Positions 10,758 through 22,731 of a stretch of 64,000 nucleotides of DNA are shown piece by piece. Origin of the DNA: Humulus lupulus (taxonomy: Eukaryota > Streptophyta > Magnoliopsida > Rosales > Cannabaceae). Every line of letters starts with the position of its first letter. Position 1 is the stretch's first letter. The stretch is from the NCBI RefSeq assembly GCF_963169125.1, contig NC_084794.1:230589219-230653218 (forward strand), read 5' to 3'. The notes beneath the pieces are model-generated. The model was not told the origin of the DNA and did not search any database. It saw only the letters and a list, made by a program, of their open reading frames with translations. The translations under genes were made by a program, and so were the position numbers.

Positions 10758-12682
10758 TAATCTTTATTTTCATGCATGAACATGGTAAAAAAAATTGAAT
10801 TATTTGATGTGCTGAGTAATTGGATGTATTTCATGTTTTTTATGAAACATATTGATTTTTATGTGATTATTAGCAAATTTGGGTTATTTTGTTATGTTTT
10901 TCTATGCAATTAATTTTTTTAAATGCTTTATTTGGTGTAAAACATTGTAAAAATTATTTAGAAAACTTTTTTGGGTTGAAAAATTACACAAATTGTTTTT
11001 TGAAATAGTATTTTGGGCTCTGGTCACGGCCTACGAGTCAGTGACTAGTGGTCGCGGCCACCATAAACCCATGGTCGTGACCAGAACGCGAATATTGCCC
11101 AGATAAATCACGTGGCCACAACCATCAAGATTCACTGGCCGCAGCCTGCAATATAATTTTTCTTAAATTTTGAATGTATTTTTTAATGGGTTAAACCAAA
11201 AATATCAGCTTTATTTTATCATTTAAAAAGATTTCTTTTAAAATACAATATTTTTGTTGTTTGATATTTAAAAATTAAATATTATTTTTTTAATAAATGG
11301 GATTTAAATTAACTTTATTTAATTGTTGATAAATCCTACTTAAATTAAATTAATATTTTTCAAAATGACCCAAACTAAGTTGATTGTTGATAAATGAAAT
11401 TTAAACTAACTTTTGTTAATTGTTCATAAATTTCATTTAAATTGACTTTTTTTTTGCAAAAGTTTAATTAATTTGAATTTTTTACAAATTCTAGAAAATT
11501 AATTGTGATATTTTTGCAAATGAAATAAATTGTAGTATTTTTACAAAAATTCATAGACTTGCTCATATAGTAACATGATTAGAACCATCCAATTATAACA
11601 TGTCTATTTGCATTATATGTGGTATTTTTGCAATTGGGCTTAGATGCATATAGTGGCCCATATGTTTGCTTAATTAATATATGGATTTTGCAATAAAACA
11701 TTCATAAAATTATTGGTTTTATTTGGGCCATTAGAAAATGTAAAGTTTAAATTCCTCTTTTGTTGGTGATTCCACTTATGAATGCTCATTTGTTTTGTGT
11801 GACTATAGTGGGCATAATTAATTAACAACAATTAATAAAAACAAATGTTTGAATTCCTGTCTTTTGGACCTTGTATGGAAGTTTGGGGGCCTTAGCAGTG
11901 GGAACAACATAATGGACACAACTCTCCTACATACAAACTCAATTGTTAAGCTCATTTGCTTGAGTTGGACTGAATTGTATAGGTTCATTATAATAGTTAA
12001 ACCTATATATTGATTAGCAACAAATTAATTCTAATTTAATTGAATTTGTTTCAATGTGACACTTTATAATTAAAAGAAAATTATAGGACTTTGGTTTAAA
12101 AATTTTAATTTTATAATTTTTTGGAGAACCATAGTCATTAATTTTCGAAAATTAATAATAAAAATATTTTTTTTAATTAAATAATGAGCTTATTTTAAGA
12201 ATTATATTCGATCTCCACCATTAGTTTAACAAGGTCAATAGCTTAATGGGGCCTCGAGACGGTTCGATTAGTCCCCCTACAAAAGGTGTTCATTATTTAT
12301 TTTGACAATGTTAGATTTCGAAAGATAAATAATTATAGGTCGAATTCTACTAGACTCACCCCTACGGTGACTACTAGGACGAAATCTATGATTATCAAAA
12401 CCGTGGGTCTAGCTCATAAAATAAGAAAAAAAATTCTTATTTTGATCGAATAGTAGGTTGTTAATAATGGTGTCAATTATTAAATGAGTTTACAACTCTA
12501 TTTAACTAATGATATTTTTTTACTCTCGACGACTGAGACATTAATGCCATAGAATAGTTAAAAACCTAAAGAAATACAGATATGATTATTTTGGTATTTT
12601 TTCCATATCTTACATATTTATGGTATATGCTGTGCTATTTCTTAAAATTAGAGTGAATAGAAGTATTATTGAGCAAATTTGA
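10758..12682 (+). other. Copia C1 leader, non-coding
   Basis: AT-rich, no coding frame. The copia C2 leader (20424-22707, minus) is related, for instance near 11,820-12,480. One GC-rich patch stands out at 11,020-11,150: exact 9-base inverted arms CTGGTCACG (11020-11028) and CGTGACCAG (11076-11084) enclose GGTCGCGGCCACC (11050-11062). Confidence 0.6.
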
Positions 12683-13720
12683 TTGATTTCTATTTTATTG
12701 ATAATACGTTTTATTATTACGGCTGTGTCTACTCCCATCCTTTCTCAACTATCTATTGAGAAACTCACTGGAGATAACTTCCTTAAGTGGAAGCAGAACA
12801 TCAACACAGTGTTGATTGGTGATAACTCCAAGTTCGTCTTGACTGAGGAATCCCTAGAAGTTCCAGCTGATAGAGATACCAAGTCTATAAGAGACAAATA
12901 TGAGCATTGGGAGGCGACTAATAACAAAGCATTGTACTATATATTAACTAGTATGGTCGACACTTTCAAGACAAAGATGGAGAATGTTGAGACGGCCTAC
13001 GAAATAATGGATCAGCTCCAAGACATGTTTGAGGCAAAGTCTGTGCAGACTCATTTTGAGGCCACCAAGAAATATGCCAATGCTCAGATGGCACCATCTC
13101 AGCACGTTCGTGATCACCTGATCAAGATGACCAACTACTTTCAGGAAGTTGAACTACACAGAGCAATAATAGATGAGGAGACTCAAGTCGGCTTAATCCT
13201 TAACAGTCTATCTTCAGCTTTCCTAGCGTTCACCACCAACTATGTGATGAATAAACTCAACTATGGTCTGACGCAGCTCATGAATGAGCTTCATACTTTC
13301 GAGTTAATCATGGGTGGACCATGTAAGGGAGGAGAAAAGAAGACTATTGTTGTTGTTGTTGATCCAGCTAAGGCTGGAGCTAACTAAGATTCATCTTCGA
13401 AAGCTGGAAACAAGAGGAAAAATGGACAAAACACCAACCACAGGCCTGCAGGCGGCAAAGAAGAGTGCACAACCAAGTGCACAGACGCCTAAGGGGAAGA
13501 AAAGAAAACAAGAAAGGTAAAGTTAAGTGCTTTCACTGCAAAGAGAAGGGGCATTGGAAACGGGATTGCTCCAAGTTTCTAGCAGTGAAAAACAAAGGTA
13601 ATGATTATAGTTCATTTATCTTAGAAACATGTATTTTAGAGAATGATAAATCTGATTGGATTATTTATTGTGGATCTACTAACCATGTTTATAACTCTTT
13701 AAAGCTTCTTGAATGGTGAG
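12683..13720 (+). pseudogene. Copia C1 gag with zinc knuckle
   Basis: Residues LTGDNFLKWKQNINTVL open a copia-type gag (UBN2-like domain; KALYYILTSM, YEIMDQLQDMF, YVMNKLNYGLTQLMNEL). It packages element RNA into cytoplasmic particles. The CCHC knuckle CFHCKEKGHWKRDC lies near 13,530-13,570. A stop at 13385-13387 and frame changes near 13,460 and 13,510 split it. The start codon is uncertain because the sequence before VSTPILSQLS is degenerate. After the knuckle the protease region follows (SDWIIYCGSTNHV, where the usual D.G is altered to YCG), so protease activity is unlikely. Confidence 0.85.
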
Positions 13721-13729
13721 AGGAAGTGG

Positions 13730-14715
13730 ACTAAGGCGGCTTAAAGCGTAGAGTTGGGAACGGAGCATTTGTTGCAGTCCAAGCTAGAGGAAGAGCCCGC
13801 CTGAAGTTTAGAAATAAATATTTAATTTTGAAAGATGTATTTTTTATTCCGGATTTTAGTAGAAATTTAATTTTGTTTTCCATGTTGCAATTAGAACAAA
13901 TTTTTATGACTTTTACAAGTTCTAATATATCTATTTCATTCAATGGATCACAATTGTGTATTGCATGTTTGGAAAACAGACTTTATATTTTGCAACCTAA
14001 CAACCCCTCGCGCTTAATAATGATTTATTCAAAGTAGCTAAACCTAGGACCAATAAACATCAAAATACCAATAACAATAACATGACATATTTATGGCATT
14101 TGAGACTAGGTCACATTAGCTATGATAGAATTAAAAGACTTATAAAGGATGGGCCTTTGAGGGAACTCACCTTAGGTGAATTACCTATCTGTGAATCTTA
14201 TTTAGAAGGAAAACTAACCAAGCGTCCATTCTCTGCAAATGGCGATAGGGCCAAAGAACCACTTGGACTTGTTCATTTAGAAATCTGTGGACCTTTGACT
14301 GTACAAGCCATGGGTGTTTTTGAGTATTTCGTCACTTTCATTGACGATTACTCTAGACACTCATGCTTTACCTAATGCATAGGAAATCAAAAACATTTTC
14401 AGAGTTTCAGGAATTCCAAGCTATGGATCATAACCAATTAGGTCAAATGTTAAAGATCTTGCGATTTGATAGGGGTGGATAATATTTGGATATGCAGATC
14501 CAAGATCATTTAAATAAACTTGGGATTTTATCACAACTTATTACCCTGGGTACTCCGCAACAAAATGTTGTAGTGGATCGCCGAAACAGAACTCTAATGG
14601 AAATGGTAAGATGCATGCTTAGTTACTCAACTCTGCCAACTTCATTCTGGGGACATGCAATTGAACCTGCGAACGACATTCAAAATGTCGTATCGTCCAA
14701 ATCAATCCCCAAAAC
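13730..14715 (+). pseudogene. Copia C1 protease end and integrase N-terminal half
   Basis: Contains FFIPDFSRNLILFSML, the GAG-pre-integrase domain (LWHLRLGHISYDRIKRL, with CESYLEGKLTKRPF in place of CESCLEGK, so one zinc ligand is lost), and the integrase core start (VTFIDDYSRHS). Stops occur near 14,372 and 14,480, and the catalytic region reads VVDRRNR where C2 has VVERQNR. The coding sequence is interrupted at SIPKT by copia C2 and resumes at 24596. Confidence 0.85.
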
Positions 14716-16574
14716 TGTTAGGAAAACTTATACATGATCTTTATTTATTTTCATGTAGATCTAATATTAAACTAACTAATATGAGATAAACTAGAACATG
14801 TTTCTAAAATTTATTTCAAAGAAAAATAATGATAAGAATACTTACATTATACGCAGCGGAATGAATGGGTCATTCCTTCAGTTTCTCTAACCCTTGTATC
14901 ATTTCTGTCGTAGAGTATTACCAAGAAACTGAACCGATCTTCAATTTTCTTCACAGCCTTCCAAAGTATCCTTGGAATCACCTAGACTAGGGTGGGAAAT
15001 TCTCAACACATGAGATAGATACAGAGTGAAAAAGAGAGAATAACAATAAGGCTTAGAAAATGACTTATGTTTAGAGAGAATCTAAAACCTATCAGAAAAA
15101 TAGTGTTTGTCGTCTCTTTTGACTTATGTTTTCAACTCTCTCTTGACATTCCTTTTATAGACTTATTTAGTTCATTTATTTAATTAAAACATCAATAAAA
15201 TAATAGCCAATTAATAGCCCTAGGTCGAAATTATCATGGGCTTTAGGCCTGTGAAATTTCCCATTTAATTATAAGCCCATTGGACTTAAAATCAAGGCCT
15301 GAATTATTTTCTATTGATTTAATAAATTAAATAATTATTTAAATCCTTTATCAAATTAATTATTGATAATTTGATCCTTGATTTAAAGTAATTTATTAAT
15401 TTAGATACCAATTTATCTTAATTAATAAATCTGCCCTAATTTCTCTTTTCTTCTCAAAATTACATAACTCTGTGAAATTATCCAAAATTGACCTGGTCAA
15501 ATTTGATAATTCTAATTGATAATTAGATCAATTAATTGAGACTACCTAGATGATTTTATCCAAGGTACAGTGGGGACCATGGGCCTATGAAATCAAGCTC
15601 CAATAAGTTATCATAAATCTAACAAATAAATTTACTAACTTATTAATTCCTCGTGACTCCACTAAAGACTCGGAATTTCACTCTTGAATTCATAGAATGC
15701 TCTATAACAAATATAGATACACTATTAAATATCTTTTGTTACAACCATAATTGTCACTCAATCCTCTGTAGACAGTCTACAATGAGATGGGACTAAAATA
15801 TCATTTTACCCCTCATTGTATTTTATCCTTAAAACACTCAGTTCCTTGTAAATGATATTTCAGTAAACTAATTTAATTACTGAAATGAGATCTCTATCAT
15901 TTAACACCTTGAACCAAACTAAAAGGAAACCATCGTTTCACTTCTTCATCAGAAGCTATAGATGTTCATATCTATGATTAACACTCCCACTCAATTATAC
16001 TACCGAGTTCCCAAGATGTAAGTATGGGCTAGTCCGTAGGGTAAGCTGGTAACGAACAAGTCAAAGAACTCAAATAATACAATTAGTTAGAATACGAACC
16101 ACTCAGAATTGAGATTGAATTGACCTATGATCAACTATATGATATGACTAGAATAGATAATAACGGTATGTTTACTTATCTTATCAACTGTCAATATCGG
16201 TCTTGTCCGATGTAACAAATACATCTGATCTTATCTACTTTACTAATGTTCTGGAAAGAACATAACACTACAATGTGTAAGTGGATCATATCGTAGATTG
16301 GCAAGTCAGTGTAAATCATGTGCACTGACTAATCTTAGGACTAACTTAGTTTGAACATATAATCATATTTATATTCCACTGTAATTACGTCACTATAAAT
16401 ACAATTAGCTATATGCTCGGGATTTAATAGAAGCTTATATTAAACAAATAATCATGAAAATAAAACATGTGAGCAAAGTGATTGACCAAGTCAAAAAATG
16501 ATTTCTATTCTTTTATTGATAATAAATGAGATTACAAATAAATTTGGTTTTAATTAGGGCATAAAACCCTAACA
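14716..16574 (-). repeat. 3' LTR of copia C2
   Basis: On the plus strand it runs from tgttaggaaaactt to ...aaaccctaaca. On its own strand it starts TGTTAGGGTTTTATGCCC like the C1 3' LTR (TGTTGGGGTTTTATGCCC). The adjoining aactcccacttgcac (16575-16590) is the polypurine tract in reverse complement. Confidence 0.9.
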
Positions 16575-16598
16575 AACTCCCACTTGCACTAATTGAAA

Positions 16599-17840
16599 CT
16601 AATGCCTTAATTCTACTAATCCCATTTCTTTGATATGCTTATCAAATGTAGCTTCTGGTAGTGTCTTTATAAATGGATCTGGAAGATTGCCTTCAGATAC
16701 AATCTTCATAACCTTCACATCTCCCCTGGCCACATATTCTCGAATAATGTGATACTTCATTTCTATATGTTTACTCCTCTTGTGACTACGAGGTTCTATC
16801 GAGTTGGCTATCACTCCTGTATTGTCACAAAACAACATAAGCAGTTTATCCATTTCTGGAATAACACCAAGATCCGAATAGAACTTCTTTAGCCAGACTA
16901 TTTCCTTAGCTGCTTCTGACACGGCTACGTACTCAGCCTCCATGGTGGAATCTGAGATTGCAGACTGCTTTACGCTTCTCCATATCACAGCTCCACCCCC
17001 AAGAGTAAACACCATTCCATAAGTAGACTTCTTGTCATCGACATCAGTCTGAAAATATGAATCGGTGTAGCCTACAGGGTTCAGAACACCACCCTTGTAG
17101 ACTAACATATAATCCCTAGTCTACCTTAAATACTTCAGGATATGCTTAACTTCCATCCAATGTTCTGGTCCTGGGTTTGACTGATACTTGCTCACTACTC
17201 CCACTGCATAGCAGATATCTGGTCTAATACACAACATGGCATACATCAGACTTCTAACTGCAAATGCGTAAGGAACTTTTCTCATTGCATCTTCCTCTTT
17301 AGGAGTATGGGGAGACTACTTCTTTGAAAGATGAACTCCATGGCGAGACGGTAAACGTCCCTTCTTGGAATTTGTCATTGATAAACATTCAAGCACTTTA
17401 TCTATGTAAGCTGCTTGAGATAGAGCTAAGAGCTTGTTCTTTCTATCCCTAATGATTTGGATACCTAGAACATAACTTGCTTCACCCAAATCCTTCATCT
17501 GGAATTGAGTGCTCAGCCAATTCTTCACATCTGACAATTTCTTAACATTGTTTCCAATGAGTAAGATCTCATCTACATAAAGAACCAGGAATACCACTAT
17601 TTGATTTGCCTTCAGTTGGTAAACACAAGGTTCATCAATATTTTGTTCAAAGCCATAGGTTTTGATTATTTCATCAAACCCAAGATTCCAGGAACGAGAA
17701 TCTTTCTTAAGTCCATAGATGGACCTATTCAACTTGCAAACTTTTCCTTCTTGTCCATCTACATTAAATCCTTCTGGCTGATCCATATAAATGACTTCAT
17801 CAAGCTTTCCATTAAGAAAAGTTGTCTTAATGTCCATTTG
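16599..17840 (-). pseudogene. Copia C2 reverse transcriptase and RNase H
   Basis: Minus strand. The RT part (17837-17316) includes TTFLNGKLDEVIYMDQPEGF and LVLYVDEILLIGN. The catalytic YVDD is YVDE here (C1 keeps YVDD), which should disable polymerisation. RNase H (17108-16599) keeps its acidic residues in YTDSYF, MEAEYVAVSEA and CDNTGV, and ends LVELRH-stop. A frame break lies between the two parts (about 17,110-17,320), and W-to-stop (TGA) precedes QMDIKTTF at about 17,840. The two domains would copy the element RNA and remove the RNA strand. Confidence 0.88.
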
Positions 17841-19300
17841 TCAGATCTCATAGTCGAGAGCGGCTGCTATAGATAGGAGGGTGCGTATGGACTTGAGCAT
17901 GGCTACCGGACTAAAAGTTTCCTCATAGTCCACACCTTCTCTTTGGGTATAACCCTTTTCCACTAATCGAGCTTTATAAGTCTCGATATTTCCATCAACA
18001 CCTCATTTCTTCTTGTAGATCCACTTGCACCCAATGGCCCTAAAGTCACTAGGTGCTTCCACAAGATCCCAGACGGAATTTGAGTACATGGACTCCATTT
18101 CCTGTTTCATGGCTTCGAGCCATAGTTCCTTTTCAGGGCTATCCATTGCCTGTTTGAAAGACAACGGATCATCGTCACCAGTTTCACCAACAACCATATT
18201 GGTTTCACCATCCAAACCATAGCGAACTGGGTTCCTAGAAACCCTCCCACTATGACGAGGCTCCGTGACTGTTTGCTCAAGAATAGTGGTACTTTCTTCA
18301 TTTAAATCGACATGTGTCAGTTGGACATGAAGAGTGGTAATTTCAACATCAACTTGTGTTGATGACGATGGAACATTGGTTGGAGTCAATTCTTTAACCA
18401 TCTCCTCTAAAACTACTGTGTTGCGTGGTTTGAAGTTTTGGACATAGTCATTTTCCAGAAAAGTAGCATTCGTAAAAGTAAACACTTTCTTTTCTGAATG
18501 ACTATAGAAAAGTCCACCCCGAGTACCTTTAGGATAGCCAACAAACATGCAAACTTCAGTTTTCAGTTCTAGCTTTCCTTCCTTTTTCCTCAGGACGTGG
18601 GCGGTACACCCCCAGATTCTATAATGGCGTAAACTAGGTTCACAACCATTCCAATGTTCTAAAGGAGTTTTGGGGATTGATTTAGACCGCACGACATTGA
18701 GAATGTCGTTCGCGGTTTCAATTGCATGTCCCCAGAACGAAGTTGGTAGAGTTAAGTAAATAAGCATGCATCTAACCATTTCCAATAAAGTTCTGTTCTG
18801 GCGTTCCACTACACCATTTTGTTGCGGAGTACCTGGAGCAGTAAGTTGTGATAAAATCCAAGTTCAGTTAAATGATCTTGGAACTGCATATCCAAATATT
18901 CTCCACCCCTATCAGATCGCAAGATCTTTAACGTTTTACCTAATTGGTTCTGAGCCATCGCTAGGAATTCCTGAAACTTTGAAAATATTTCTGATTTCCT
19001 ATGCATTAGGCAAAGACATGAGTATCTAGAATAATCGTCAGTAAAAGTGACGAAATACTCAAAACAACCCCTGGCTAGTACATTCAAAGGTCCAGAAACA
19101 TCTGAATGCACAAGTCCAAGTGGTTCTTTGGCCCTATCACCCTTTATAGAGAATGGACGCTTGGTCAGTTTGCCTTCTAGACAAGATTCACATACAGGTA
19201 ATTCACCTAAGGTGAGTTCCCTCAAAGGCCCGTTCTTTGTAAGTCTTTGAATCCTATCATAGCCAACGTGACCTAGTCTCAAGTGCCATAAATACGCCAT
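17841..19300 (-). pseudogene. Copia C2 integrase and start of RT
   Basis: The minus strand reads GAG-pre-integrase (LWHLRLGHVGYDRIQRL, CESCLEGKLTKRPF: intact HHCC zinc ligands), the integrase core with D in TDDYSRY, D in RSDRGGEYLD and E in VVERQNR, then the C-terminal GRVSRNPVRYGLDGE linker and the RT entry (QAMDSPEKELWLEAMKQEMESM, DFRAIGCKWIYKKK). It is split at about 18,809 by loss of one G in the GGG of the GIL codons (three G in C1, two here), and a stop follows KWIYKKK near 18,003. Otherwise the catalytic triad is complete. It would insert element cDNA into the host genome. Confidence 0.88.
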
Positions 19301-19387
19301 ATTATCGTTATCGGCCTTTTGACATTTATTGGTCCTAGGTTTAGCTACTTTGAATAAATCATTTTTAATAGCGAGGGGTTCGTTAGG

Positions 19388-20400
19388 TCACAAAATATAA
19401 AGCCTGTTTTCCAAACATACAATACACAATTGTGATCCATTGAAGGAAATAGATATATTAGAACTTGTGAAAGTCATAACAAATTGTTCTAATTGCAACA
19501 TGGAAAACAAAATTAAATTTCTACTAAAATCCGGAATAAAAAATACATCATTTAAAATTAAGTATTTATTTCCGAACACCAGACGAGCTCTTCCTCTAGC
19601 TTGGACCACAACGAACGCTTTGTTCCCAACTCTAAGCTTTAAGTCGCCTTCGTCCACTTCCTCCCATGATTCAAGAAGCTGTAACGAGTTGCAAACATGG
19701 TTGGTAGATCCAGAATCAATAATCTAAACGGATTTATCATTCTCTAAAACACATGTTTCTAAGATAAATGAACTATAATCATTGCCTTTGTTTTTAGCTG
19801 CTAGAAACTTAGGCCAATCCTGTTTCCTATGCCCCTTCTCTCTCCAGTGAAAACACTTATCTTTACCTTTCTTGTTTTTCATGTTCTTCCCCTTAGGCGT
19901 TTGTGCATTTGGTTGTGCACTCGTCTTTGCAGCCTTTGCAGGCTTGAGGTTGTTGTTTTGTCCACATTTCCTCTTGTTTCCAACTTTCGAATATGAAGCT
20001 TGGTTAGCTTCAACCTTAGCTGGATCAGCAGCAACAGCAGTAGTCTTCTTTTCTCCTCCTTTACTTGGTCCACCCATGATAGACTCAAAAATCTGAAGCT
20101 CGTTCATGAGCTGCGTCAGACCATAGTTGAGTTGATCATGAACGTGCGGACACGGTGCCATTCGAGCATTCACAGTGTCATCATTTATGTGCGGAGATGG
20201 TGCTATCCAAGCATTTATGGTGTAACACGAGCATTGATGGTGCCATCACAAACGTTCAGACATGGTGCTCATTCTTGGGATTACTCAATCATGACGAACC
20301 TGGAGTTGTCACCAATCAACTCTATGTTGATCTTTTGCTTCCAATTAAGGAAGTTTTCTCCAGTGAGTTTCTCCATCGAAAGTTAAGAAAGGATGGGAGT
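19388..20400 (-). pseudogene. Copia C2 gag, internally deleted, and protease region
   Basis: The minus strand has the gag start (about 20,400: STPILS, then LTGENFLNWKQKIN), then loses about 500 bases relative to C1, from after FVMIE to the NARMAPCPHVH segment. It resumes with QLNYGLTQLMNELQ. The zinc knuckle reads CFHWREKGHRKQDW, so two of three cysteines are changed to tryptophan. The stretch 20130-20275 holds three to four scrambled copies of the 'aatgctcg.atggcaccatctccgcac' segment. The frame 19657-19388 carries FFIPDFSRNLILFSML. Gag function is lost. Confidence 0.85.
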
Positions 20401-20423
20401 AGACACAAATACTACTTAACTTA

Positions 20424-22706
20424 AAACTACAAATTATCAATAAAATATAAATCAATCACATTTTCTCAATAAAACCCCTATTCACAAAAATTTCAAGAAA
20501 TAGCACAACATATATAAAAAATATGTAAGATATGAGAAAAAAATACCAAAAACAATCATATCTCTATTTCTTTAGGTTTTTAACTAATCTATGATATCTT
20601 TATCCCGGTTGGCGAGAGTCAAGAATATCACAAGTTAAATAAAGTTGTAAACTTATTTAATAATGGACACCATTATTAACATCCTACTATTCGATCAAAA
20701 TAAGAAAACAAAATCTCTTATTTTATGACCTTGACCCACGGTTTCGATAATCAATAGATTTAGTCCTAGTAGTCACCGTAGGGGTGAGTCTAGTAGAATT
20801 TGACCTATAATTATCTATCTTTCGAAATTTAACCTTGTCATAATAACTAATAAACGCATTTCGTAGGGGGACGAATCAAAGTGTCTCGAGGACCCATTAA
20901 GCTATTGACTATGTTAAACCAACGGTGGAGATCGAATACAATTCTTAAAATAAGCTCATGATAAAATTAATAATAGTATTTTTATTATTTATTTTTAGTT
21001 ATTTAATGACTATGGTTTTCAAAAAATTATAAGATTAGAATTTTTAAAACCAAAGTTCTATAATTTTCTATTAATTCTAAAGTGTCACATTGAAACAAAT
21101 TCAATTAATTTAGAATTAATTTGTTGATAATTAATATTTAGGTTTAACTAATATAATGAACCTATACAATTAAGTCCAACTTAGGTAAATGGGCCTTAAA
21201 AGTTGGGCTTGTATGGAGGAGGGCTGGGTCCAGTATGTCGTTCCCACCACAAAGGCCCCCAAACTTCCATACAAGGTCCAAAAGACAATAATTTAAACAT
21301 TCGTTTTATTAATTGTTATTAATTGATTAGCCTCACTATAGTCATGCAAAGCAAATGGGCCTTCACAAGTGGAATCACCCACAAGAGAGGAATTTAAACA
21401 TTACATTTTCTAATGGGCCCAAATAAAACCTATCATTTTATGAATATTTTATTTGGCAAAATCCATATATCTAACAAACATATGGGCCACTATATGCATT
21501 TAAGCCCAATTGCAAAAATATCACATATAGTACAAACAGACATGTTATAATTGGATGGGCCTAATCATGTTACTATATGAGCAAGTCTATGAATTATTGC
21601 AAAAATACCACAATTTATTTCATTTGCAAAAATATCACAATTAATTTCTAGAATTTATCAAAAAATTCAAATCAATTAAATCTTTACAAAAAAATAAGTC
21701 AATTTAAATGAAATTTATCATCAATTAACAATAGTTAATTTAAATTTCATTTATCAACAATCAACTTGGTCTAGGTTAATTTGAAAAAAAATAATTAATT
21801 TAATTTAAATAGGATTTATCAACAATTAACCAAAGTTAATTTAAATCCCATTTATTTAAAAATATTTTATTAATTGGTTGAAAAAAATGATATTTTTCAA
21901 AATTTCACCTATTTTAAATTTTAAAATCAATATCTTAACTGTTTTAAAAAATATTTTGTGTTGTTACAACAATAAGCTAATATTTTAACCATTTGAAAAA
22001 ATAAAATATTAATAGTTACAACAACCCTAAAATATCTTAAAACAATTAAACAAATTCAAATATCCATGAAAATATATAATTAACAAATTTCAAATTTCAA
22101 ATAATTTAAATATTAAAAACTATAGAATAAACAGATATTTATATTTTCAAATAAAGATTTAATAAAAATATCAAGTATTTAAAAGAAAATATCTTAAATA
22201 TCTTATATCTTAATTCTAATATTTTAATATATTAAAATATTTAGAATTAAGTTGTTAGTCTATTTTTAAATTTGAATTTGAATATTTGTAGAAAATATCT
22301 AATTATTTAAATCTCAACTAACAAAAATATCTTATTTTAAAAAAAATATTATTAAATACAAAAACAAATATGATATTTTTGGCTATGAGTATAAGTAATT
22401 AATTTTCACATTTTAATTTCTTTAATTTAAAAAAAAAATTAAAAAAAATCAGATGAACAGTACCTAGGTGACTGGTGCACGCGCGGGCATGCGCACGCAA
22501 TGGCAGTCAGGAAAAACTTTTCGGAAAAAAAATATTTGTTCAATTTTTCAAACCAAAAATATTTTCTAATTAATTTTTACCATGTTTTACACAAAATAAA
22601 TCATATATAAAAAATTATTAGCATAGAAAACACACCAAAATAACCTAAAAATTATTCAAACACATTAAATAATCCAATTTTTAACATGTTCATGCATGAA
22701 AATAAA
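20424..22706 (-). other. Copia C2 leader, non-coding
   Basis: Very AT-rich, no coding frame, related to the C1 leader on the other strand. It includes A/T runs around 21,850-22,440 and one GC-rich patch at about 22,480-22,500 (gcacgcgcgggcatgcgcacgc). Confidence 0.6.
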
Positions 22707-22730
22707 GATTACCAAAGGCTCTGAGGCCAG
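22707..22730 (-). other. Primer-binding site of copia C2
   Basis: On the minus strand CTGGCCTCAGAGCCTTTGG follows the LTR end, like TGGTATCAGAGCC (initiator Met-tRNA complement) with two or three changes at the fourth to sixth bases. Confidence 0.6.
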
Positions 22731-22731
22731 T

